From JAZQLP01 sp045542755 (GTDB lineage: Bacteria; Bacillota; Clostridia; Oscillospirales; UBA644), in the NCBI GenBank assembly GCA_045542755.1, contig JAZQLP010000137.1, positions 1-11,219 of the forward strand: DNA of 11,219 nucleotides. Reading direction: 5' to 3'. Below are positions 1-5,789 of the stretch, in pieces. Within the stretch, counting starts at the first letter, position 1. Each line of letters begins with the position of its first letter. Under the pieces are notes generated by a model, which ran no database searches, had not been told where the DNA came from, and saw nothing but the letters and a program-made list of their open reading frames with translations. The translations under genes and the position numbers were made by a program.

Positions 1-117
1 TGCTTCCTTTGCCAGATTCTTGGGGAAGAGGAAGTTTCTTGCGTATCCGTCGGATACCTTTACCTTTTCTCCCTTTTTACCGAGGGCGCGTACGTCCTGT
101 GTGAGAATTACTTCCAT
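1..117 (-). CDS. rplI: Ribosomal protein L9 (N-terminal part, cut by window edge)
   Basis: Only the first 39 codons are inside the window; the gene continues past base 1. The reverse strand starts with ATG at 117-115 and reads MEVILTQDVRALGKKGEKV..., with GYARNFLFPKNLA at about residues 25-37. These are the L9 N-terminal signature: a conserved ILTQDV strand and the GYARNFL(F/I)P motif of the 23S rRNA-binding N-domain. L9 is a large-subunit protein bound near the L1 stalk. The gene lies 38 bases downstream of gdpP on the same strand, matching the Firmicutes order yybS-gdpP-rplI, so co-transcription is likely. A purine-rich AAAGGA about 11-13 bases before the ATG serves as the ribosome binding site. 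The start is unambiguous because it matches the family N-terminus exactly. Confidence 0.95.
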   Translation of the reverse strand, partial: MEVILTQDVRALGKKGEKVKVSDGYARNFLFPKNLAKEA

Positions 118-155
118 GTGTATATTTTTCCTTTCTTAATAGGAGGTTTTCTTTT

Positions 156-2180
156 TTACTGTGCCTCGGAGTCGTTCTGAGGCTTGTATTTTATATTTGC
201 TACGCTGAGGTATTTGTCTATGGCTCCGCGGAGCTTCTCTACTGCTTCTTCCATTGAGCAGGTGAGCTGGGCACCCGACATGGTCTGGTGTCCGCCGCCA
301 CCAAGGTCTTCCATAATGAGCTGAACGTTTATCACGCCGTAGGAACGGGCGGAAACGCTAATGGAGCCAAATCCGTCCTCAAAGAGGGTGAATGCGGCGT
401 GGACGTTCTCTATGTTGAGGAGGTCGTCTGCGGCCTGAGATGCCACGATTCGCATCTTGCCGTTATCGGTGGAGATGTGGGGCCATACGGCTATGGCGGT
501 GATGGAGTCGTATATTTCCGCGTTGACCATAAGTGCCACCTTATCCTTATAGGTGTCGGTGTCGGTCTGGAAGAGCATTTTTACGTTAACCGTGTTTGCG
601 CCCGCCTTTTTGAGGAATACGGAGGCTTCGAAGGTTGTGTCTGAGGTTCTTATGGTAAAGAACTTGGTATCAAGGCAGATACCTGCCATAAGTGCCTCGG
701 CCTCAAGCTTTGTTACTGCACAGTCGGGCATATACTGGATTATTTCGGTGACCATTTCGCAAGCGGAGGAAGCGGCGGGGTCGTGGAAGAACACGTCAGT
801 ACCCGTAATGTAGTCCACGCTTCTTCTGTGGTGGTCTATTACGATACAGCTCTTTGTCTTGCCGATAAGGTCGGGCGCCATTACCAGGGGCTGACGGTGG
901 GTGTCGGTGATTACCGTCATTGCCGAGGCGTCGGCCTCTTCAAGAGCCTTTGCGGGGGAGATGAATACGTTTTCATACTGACCCGAAAGCTTGAGCTGTT
1001 CGGAAAGCTTTACTGCAAGATTTGAGTTTTCGTCAAGGACTATCTTTGCCCTTTTGCCCTGTGAGGTGGCTATTCTGTAAAAGCCCACGCAGGAGCCCAG
1101 AGAGTCAAGGTCGGCAAACTTGTGACCCATTATATAAACGGTGGAGGTCGTTTTGAAAAGCTCTCTTATGGCGGATGCGATAACCCTTGCCTTAATCTTG
1201 GTTCTCTTTTCGGAGGCTTTTGAGGTGCCGCCGAAGAACTCGTACTTGTCGCCCACCTTTATAACGGCCTGGTCGCCGCCGCGGCTGAGTGCCATGTCTA
1301 TGGCCATACGGGCAAAGTCGTCGTTACCCGAGTAGCTGTTGCCGTCCATGCCTATACCGATGGAGAGGGTGGGGAAGGTCTTGAGTCCAAGCTGGAGGCT
1401 CTTTGCCTTATCGAGAATGGTAAATCTTACCTCGGAGAGGGATTTGAGTACCTTGTTGTCAAAGATAAATATAAATCTGTCACGCTCGGCCTTAATGAGA
1501 AGACCGTTGGTTTCAGCCGCCCATGCGGTGATGGTATCGTATATCTGGGTAAGAGCCTGAGCCTTGTCGGTTTCTCGCAGACCCGAGAAAAGCTCGTCGT
1601 AGTTATCTATAAGGACGTGAGCCACCACGGGGCGCTGGTCGTCAAATCTGTCCGCCAGGTCGCAGGCCTCGGTAACGTCGATAAAATAATAAGTTCTGAC
1701 GGTGGCCTCTCCGTTGGGGGTGGCCTTTTCGTCGGTGTATACGTCGTAATGTCTGTTTTCGAAGGTCACTCTGTGATAGGGAGCGTCGTCGGTGAGGGCT
1801 TCGTCTATATTTGCTACGTTCTTAATGCCCCTTGCTGCAGGCTCGCCCACTCTATCAATAAAGAGCTCGCTCTGCCATATAAGGGTGCCGTCGCCGGCGG
1901 TTACTATTACGGGAATGGGGAAGTTGTCAAGCCTTCTCCTTTCCTCGGGGTCAAGCATTGATATTATGGTCTGGGCGGCGGCGTGGGCGGTTTTTCTGGA
2001 CTTGTAGAGGAAAAGCTCGTAAAGAGCTATGTACGCCACCAGCGCGGGAATAAGCCAATAAAGGCTCTTGAGTCCGTATTCGAGGAAGAGCACCGCGGCT
2101 ACGGCGAGTATTACCAGGTAATGTACGCGAAGAATGGCCGCCGAAAAGAACTTGTTTTGCTGATAGGTATTGGTGGTCAC
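156..2180 (-). CDS. gdpP: GdpP-type cyclic-di-AMP phosphodiesterase (DHH/DHHA1, degenerate GGDEF)
   Basis: Membrane-bound enzyme expected to hydrolyse c-di-AMP to 5'-pApA, thereby tuning osmolyte transport and cell-wall stress responses. Counting from GTG 2180 (about 674 aa, normal for the family), the order is: two N-terminal membrane helices (about 15-60), a PAS-like region (about 85-170), a degenerate GGDEF domain (about 185-310, ending in the GdpP-typical SRGGDQAV), a DHH domain (about 345-500) and DHHA1 (about 550-660). Visible metal/catalytic motifs are GHKFADLDS near 352, DTH near 426, DHH near 449 and GGGGHQ near 627, so it should be active. An upstream in-frame GTG at 2192 would give 678 aa, but the best Shine-Dalgarno (AAGGAG) overlaps that codon and sits 11 bases before GTG 2180, so I prefer 2180. 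It lies 32 bases after the DUF2232 gene and 38 before rplI. Confidence 0.93.
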   Translation of the reverse strand: MTTNTYQQNKFFSAAILRVHYLVILAVAAVLFLEYGLKSLYWLIPALVAYIALYELFLYKSRKTAHAAAQTIISMLDPEERRRLDNFPIPVIVTAGDGTLIWQSELFIDRVGEPAARGIKNVANIDEALTDDAPYHRVTFENRHYDVYTDEKATPNGEATVRTYYFIDVTEACDLADRFDDQRPVVAHVLIDNYDELFSGLRETDKAQALTQIYDTITAWAAETNGLLIKAERDRFIFIFDNKVLKSLSEVRFTILDKAKSLQLGLKTFPTLSIGIGMDGNSYSGNDDFARMAIDMALSRGGDQAVIKVGDKYEFFGGTSKASEKRTKIKARVIASAIRELFKTTSTVYIMGHKFADLDSLGSCVGFYRIATSQGKRAKIVLDENSNLAVKLSEQLKLSGQYENVFISPAKALEEADASAMTVITDTHRQPLVMAPDLIGKTKSCIVIDHHRRSVDYITGTDVFFHDPAASSACEMVTEIIQYMPDCAVTKLEAEALMAGICLDTKFFTIRTSDTTFEASVFLKKAGANTVNVKMLFQTDTDTYKDKVALMVNAEIYDSITAIAVWPHISTDNGKMRIVASQAADDLLNIENVHAAFTLFEDGFGSISVSARSYGVINVQLIMEDLGGGGHQTMSGAQLTCSMEEAVEKLRGAIDKYLSVANIKYKPQNDSEAQ

Positions 2181-2212
2181 GGTGTGGGTCACTCCTTTTC
2201 TGTGGTTTTGCC

Positions 2213-3250
2213 TTACATATACTTTGCGGAGGGTCTGATAAAGCGGCGAAGGTTCCAGAAGCAGTCAAACAGTCCTATAAGGGACAGGATCGAGCTTAAT
2301 GTGGGAACCAATAAGCAGACTACAATAAGCATAAAATAAACGAATCCTCTTACACCTCTGCCTATTCCGTGCATCTTCATAAAGAAGCCGATGACCGAGG
2401 CTCCGCCGTAGCAGAACACGGCGTTCATAACGGTGTCAATGGTTCCTATTATCACCGTACCGTTGGAGGTGGTGACAATGAAGGCGAGGATCGAAACTAT
2501 CACGTATACCGCGCCGCCCACGGGGCTGACTCTGAAGAGGTCGAAGTTGCTGAAGAACTTCACACTCTCGGGGTCGAGGTTTCTCTTTCTGCGAAGGACG
2601 GACTTTGCCATCCAGTAGGAGAGTGCTCCCGTTGCCAGATAGAATATGGCCGCATAGGAGGGGATAAGGGATATGGTGGTTCTGTAAAAATCGTATATAA
2701 AGTTATCGCGGGTAACGTTGAATCCTTCGTAGGGGAGGGTTACGATAACGTCGTAGACCTGACCGAACATATCCTTGACGGTGGCTGCAAAGGGCTTGAT
2801 AATGTTATCAAGGTCAAAATCTCCAAGCTCGCCCCAGGCTATGAGGAATACCACCACCGTGTAAATGGCATATACTAAAAACTGTGAGGACACGGCATAG
2901 CTGAATTTCTTCCTTGCTCCGATTATCCAGGCCATCATATAGCCGCCGGGGAGGAATGCTCCCAAAAGAAGGGCGGTGAGGGTAAGACTGTCGGTGATAA
3001 GAAGGGATGCGACGGTGAATATGACGGGCAGGAGCCTTTCGTAGGCCACCGAGGGAGCGTAGAGCTTCATCAGGGCAAAGGAAAGGGAGCCGAAGGCCAC
3101 CGTGACCACCGCCGCAAAGGGTAAAATAACCGTTGCCACGCTCATAAGTATGGCAAATAAGCCCCACATCATGGGGTACATGATCACCTTGGGGGAGAGG
3201 GGGATTTTTATATTTTCGGTTTGCTGTGTATTTTCGTTGGTCTGATTCAT
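2213..3250 (-). CDS. yybS: DUF2232 (YybS-like) polytopic membrane protein
   Basis: A 345-residue integral membrane protein with about eight hydrophobic segments, for example around residues 23-50, 52-70, 73-100, 122-140, 190-212, 244-262, 270-290 and 300-325. A polar N-terminus (MNQTNENTQQTE) precedes the first segment. Between segments lies a soluble stretch with FDLDNIIKPF near 145. The C-terminus has a GLFDCFWNLRRF motif typical of DUF2232/YybS proteins. The molecular function of this family is not established. Its fixed position directly upstream of gdpP and rplI in Firmicutes is the main support and hints at a link with c-di-AMP signalling or envelope physiology, which is an inference. 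ATG 3250 is preceded by GGAG with a 7-base spacer, and a clear promoter lies about 45 bases upstream. It is the first gene of the leftward operon. Confidence 0.82.
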   Translation of the reverse strand: MNQTNENTQQTENIKIPLSPKVIMYPMMWGLFAILMSVATVILPFAAVVTVAFGSLSFALMKLYAPSVAYERLLPVIFTVASLLITDSLTLTALLLGAFLPGGYMMAWIIGARKKFSYAVSSQFLVYAIYTVVVFLIAWGELGDFDLDNIIKPFAATVKDMFGQVYDVIVTLPYEGFNVTRDNFIYDFYRTTISLIPSYAAIFYLATGALSYWMAKSVLRRKRNLDPESVKFFSNFDLFRVSPVGGAVYVIVSILAFIVTTSNGTVIIGTIDTVMNAVFCYGGASVIGFFMKMHGIGRGVRGFVYFMLIVVCLLVPTLSSILSLIGLFDCFWNLRRFIRPSAKYM

Positions 3251-3300
3251 TAAAATTCTCCGGAGTAGACACTTTCAGTATATTATAATTATACCTATAC

Positions 3301-3329
3301 ATTATAGCACAATAATTGGATAAATTCAA
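3301..3329 (-). promoter_or_regulatory. Promoter of the yybS-gdpP-rplI operon
   Basis: Reading the reverse strand, TTGAAT (3329-3324) is followed by a 17-base spacer and a perfect TATAAT (3306-3301). TG one base upstream of the -10 box makes it an extended -10. Transcription would start near 3294, giving a leader of about 44 nt before ATG 3250. This is a housekeeping-sigma type promoter, divergent from the groESL promoter about 100 bases away. Confidence 0.85.
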
Positions 3330-3425
3330 GTCAAAAGAGTGTTAAATAAGAGGGCGTAGAGTTATTTGTGCAAACCCTACAATGTCGGAGGAATAAAACG
3401 CCATTATTTTTGGTTAAGTTGTATA

Positions 3426-3454
3426 TTGGCAATAACTCCAAATTGTGGTATAAT
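3426..3454 (+). promoter_or_regulatory. groESL promoter
   Basis: TTGGCA (3426-3431), a 17-base spacer and TATAAT (3449-3454), with TGG before the -10 box (extended -10). The predicted start site, near 3460-3462, falls at the left edge of the CIRCE operator, so a bound repressor would block initiation or promoter escape. Confidence 0.9.
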
Positions 3455-3462
3455 ATTCGGTG

Positions 3463-3489
3463 TTAGCACTCAAACAAGAAGAGTGCTAA
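3463..3489 (+). promoter_or_regulatory. CIRCE operator (HrcA binding site)
   Basis: A perfect inverted repeat, TTAGCACTC (3463-3471), a 9-base spacer and GAGTGCTAA (3481-3489), identical to the canonical CIRCE consensus. In Firmicutes the repressor HrcA binds this site at normal temperature, aided by GroEL, and releases it on heat shock. The hrcA gene is not in the window. The element also lies in the 5' untranslated part of the groESL transcript. Confidence 0.98.
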
Positions 3490-3532
3490 ATCGACAAGAA
3501 AAACGCATCTTATATATATGGAGGTAACACTT

Positions 3533-3817
3533 ATGAAAATCGTACCCTTGGCAGACAGAGTCGTAATCAAGGCAGTTGAAGCCGAAGAAAAGACTCAGGG
3601 CGGTCTTATCCTTACCGCATCGGCACAGGAAAAGCCCCAGATGTCTGAAGTTGTGGCAGTAGGCCCCGGCGGAATGATTGACGGCAACGAAGTTAAAATG
3701 TACGTAAAGGTCGGCGATAAGGTAATCACCGGCAAGTACACCGGCACCGACGTTAAGGTTGACGGCGTAGAATACACCATCGTTAAGCAGAACGATATCC
3801 TCGCAATCGTAGAATAA
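3533..3817 (+). CDS. groES: Co-chaperonin GroES
   Basis: The 94-residue lid of the GroEL chaperonin, cytosolic. The sequence MKIVPLADRVVIKAVEAEEKT opens with the family's (I/L)xPLxDRVxxK motif. The mobile loop follows at about residues 18-34 and includes the GGLIL segment that contacts the GroEL apical domain. VVAVGPG near 40-46 and the C-terminal QNDILAIVE are also typical. I take ATG 3533 as the start, not ATG 3518 upstream in frame: GGAGGT (3520-3525) ends 7 bases before 3533, and the family N-terminus begins there. It is first in a two-gene operon, 20 bases before groEL, under CIRCE/HrcA control. Confidence 0.98.
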   Translation: MKIVPLADRVVIKAVEAEEKTQGGLILTASAQEKPQMSEVVAVGPGGMIDGNEVKMYVKVGDKVITGKYTGTDVKVDGVEYTIVKQNDILAIVE

Positions 3818-3837
3818 GTAATAGGAGAATACGCATT

Positions 3838-5469
3838 ATGGCTAAACAGATTTCATATAGCGAAGAGGCCAGAAACGGCCTTAAGAACGGTATCGACACC
3901 CTTGCCAATACCGTTAAAATCACCCTTGGTCCCAAGGGCAGAAACGTAGTAATAGACAAGAAATTCGGCGCTCCCCTCATCACCAACGACGGTGTTACCA
4001 TTGCAAAGGAGATCGAGCTTGAAGATCCCTTTGAAAACATGGGCGCTCAGCTTGTAAAGGAAGTTGCTACCAAGACCAACGACGCCGCAGGTGACGGTAC
4101 TACCACCGCTACCGTTCTTGCACAGGCTCTCATTAACGAGGGTATGAAGAACGTTGCAGCAGGCGCTAACCCCATGGTAGTAAGAAAGGGTATCCAGAAG
4201 GCCGTTGCAAAGACCGTTGAAATAATCAAGGCTAACTCCAAGACCGTGTCCGGCAGTGCCGACATTGCAAAGGTTGCCACCATTTCCGCAGGCGACGAAA
4301 ATATCGGTAAGCTTATTGCCGAGGCTATGGAAAAGGTTACCGCTGACGGCGTTATTACTATAGAGGAAGGCAAGACTGCCGAAACCTACTCCGAGGTAGT
4401 TGAGGGTATGATGTTTGACAGAGGTTACATCTCCCCCTACATGGTAACCGACAACGATAAGATGGAAGCCGTTATCGACGACGCTTTCATCCTTCTCACC
4501 GACAAGAAGATCTCCAACATTCAGGATATACTTCCCCTTCTCGAGCAGATCGTTCAGGCAAGCAAGAAGCTTGTTATTATCGCCGAGGACGTTGAAGGCG
4601 ACGCTCTTGCAAACCTTCTCGTTAATAAGATCAGAGGCATCCTTACCTGCGTTGCAGTAAAGGCTCCCGGCTTTGGCGACAGAAGAAAGGAAATGCTCCG
4701 CGACATCGCTATCCTCACCGGCGGTCAGGTTATCAGCGAAGAGCTTGGCCTCGACCTCAAGACCGCGTCTATCGAAATGCTTGGTCGCGCAAGACAGGTC
4801 AAGGTTACCAAGGAAAACACCGTTATCGTTGACGGCGCAGGCGAAAAAGCAGAGATCGAAGCCCGTATCGGCCAGATCAAGTCCGCTATCGAGGTTACCA
4901 CCTCCGAGTTTGACAGAGAAAAGCTTCAGGAACGCCTTGCAAAGCTCTCCGGCGGCGTAGCAGTTATCAAGGTTGGTGCTGCCACCGAGGTAGAAATGAA
5001 GGAAAGAAAGCTCCGTATCGAGGACGCTCTCTCCGCTACCAAGGCTGCTGTTGAAGAGGGTATCGTAGCAGGCGGCGGCGTAGCGTTCGTTAACGCTTAC
5101 AAGGGCGTTGAAGAGCTCCTCAAGACCACCGACGGCGACGAAAAGACCGGTGTTAAGATCGTTCTCGCAGCTCTCGAAGCTCCCATGCGTCAGATAGCTA
5201 TCAACGCAGGTATCGAAGGCGCCATTATCGTTGATAAAATCAAGAATTCCAGAAAAGCAAACTACGGCTACAACGCAGCCGCAGAGGTATACTGTGATAT
5301 GTTCGAAGCAGGTATCGTTGACCCCGCAAAGGTTACCCGTTCCGCTATCGAAAACGCAGCCAGCGTAGCTTCTATGGTACTCACCACCGAAGCTCTCGTT
5401 ACCGACATTAAGGAACCCGCACCCGCCGTTCCCGCACAGGGCAACCCCGGTATGGGTGGAATGTATTAA
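3838..5469 (+). CDS. groEL: Chaperonin GroEL (Hsp60)
   Basis: A 543-residue ATP-driven folding chaperonin that forms the double heptameric ring and works with GroES in the cytosol. Nucleotide-site motifs are intact: ITLGPKGRNVV (28-38), NDGVTIA with Asp51, and GDGTTTATVL with Asp86 (equivalent to E. coli Asp52 and Asp87, needed for ATP hydrolysis). The chaperonin signature AAVEEGIVAGGG is present in the C-terminal third. The apical domain includes VKAPGFGDRRK. The tail ends in GNPGMGGMY, a short form of the usual Gly-Gly-Met tail. Length is normal. AGGAG (3823-3827) precedes ATG 3838 by 10 bases. The stop codon lies inside the left arm of a perfect palindrome, and a terminator follows about 75 bases later. 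Confidence 0.99.
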   Translation: MAKQISYSEEARNGLKNGIDTLANTVKITLGPKGRNVVIDKKFGAPLITNDGVTIAKEIELEDPFENMGAQLVKEVATKTNDAAGDGTTTATVLAQALINEGMKNVAAGANPMVVRKGIQKAVAKTVEIIKANSKTVSGSADIAKVATISAGDENIGKLIAEAMEKVTADGVITIEEGKTAETYSEVVEGMMFDRGYISPYMVTDNDKMEAVIDDAFILLTDKKISNIQDILPLLEQIVQASKKLVIIAEDVEGDALANLLVNKIRGILTCVAVKAPGFGDRRKEMLRDIAILTGGQVISEELGLDLKTASIEMLGRARQVKVTKENTVIVDGAGEKAEIEARIGQIKSAIEVTTSEFDREKLQERLAKLSGGVAVIKVGAATEVEMKERKLRIEDALSATKAAVEEGIVAGGGVAFVNAYKGVEELLKTTDGDEKTGVKIVLAALEAPMRQIAINAGIEGAIIVDKIKNSRKANYGYNAAAEVYCDMFEAGIVDPAKVTRSAIENAASVASMVLTTEALVTDIKEPAPAVPAQGNPGMGGMY

Positions 5470-5522
5470 TTAAAGGCCGCGCCTTTAATTAATGCGAGTT
5501 TTGCAGAGGCAAAACTCCTCTG
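5465..5522. repeat. Cluster of perfect hairpins at the groEL stop codon
   Basis: First, a perfect 13-bp inverted repeat with a 3-base loop: ATTAATTAAAGGC (5465-5477), CGC, GCCTTTAATTAAT (5481-5493). Its left arm contains the groEL stop codon. Second, GAGTTTTGC (5496-5504), loop AGAG, GCAAAACTC (5509-5517). A third pairing, CAGAGG (5504-5509) with CCTCTG (5517-5522), shares bases with the second, so the two cannot form together. None is followed by a T-run, so these do not look like simple terminators. They may protect the groESL mRNA 3' end or be a dispersed intergenic palindromic repeat; both are inferences. Confidence 0.7.
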
Positions 5523-5545
5523 AAAAGAAGGAATCAGCAAAGAAT

Positions 5546-5577
5546 AGAGCCTGCCAAAACGGCGGGCTCTGATTTTT
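5546..5577 (+). terminator. Rho-independent terminator of groESL
   Basis: Stem AGAGCCTGCC (5546-5555) with GGCGGGCTCT (5561-5570), 10 pairs including one G-U, a 5-base loop AAAAC, then GA and a run of five T (5573-5577). It stands about 76 bases after the groEL stop and separates groESL from the surface-protein gene. Confidence 0.9.
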
Positions 5578-5655
5578 CTTGTCGAAACAAATCGAACCTT
5601 TACCTTGCTAAAACAATATGTTGGAAATTATTCAAAAATAAGGTATTTTTAGGTG

Positions 5656-5684
5656 TTGACTTTTTGACAAAGAACCGCTATAAT
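5656..5684 (+). promoter_or_regulatory. Promoter of the surface-protein gene
   Basis: TTGACT (5656-5661), a 17-base spacer and a perfect TATAAT (5679-5684). Predicted start near 5690-5692. An overlapping TTGACA at 5666-5671 lies only 9 bases from this TATAAT and is too close to pair with it. The strength of the boxes suggests high basal transcription. Confidence 0.85.
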
Positions 5685-5690
5685 TAATAT

Positions 5691-5789
5691 GTACGATTAT
5701 CGTTACGTGTTTCGTCCGAAATGTGACGAGGAGTGTGTGTGCGAGACGATAATCCCTTATCTTTATCTTTCAAGAAAGGAAAACAAACT
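5691..5789 (+). promoter_or_regulatory. Structured 5' leader of the surface-protein mRNA
   Basis: About 100 nt lie between the predicted transcription start and ATG 5790. GATTATCGT (5695-5703) and ACGATAATC (5746-5754) form a perfect 9-bp stem closing a 42-nt interior. Inside it, CGTGTTTCG (5706-5714) and CGAAATGTG (5717-5725) can pair, with G-U pairs in the outer half, followed by a GU-rich stretch, GGAGTGTGTGTGCGAG. The ribosome site AAAGGA lies outside the stem, 35 nt before the ATG to stem end. The leader matches no riboswitch class I recognise. No T-run follows the closing stem, so a transcription attenuator is not evident. Confidence 0.55.

Noticed and set aside
140..150. AGGAGG on the forward strand as a ribosome binding site
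   Set aside because: No start codon at a suitable distance and no forward gene follows; gdpP and rplI occupy the other strand.
2369..2878. 169-codon open frame on the forward strand opposite the DUF2232 gene
   Set aside because: His/Gly/Glu-rich mirror of a membrane-protein coding strand; no family resemblance.
5666..5671. TTGACA as the -35 box of the surface-protein promoter
   Set aside because: Only 9 bases before TATAAT; the TTGACT at 5656 has the correct 17-base spacer.
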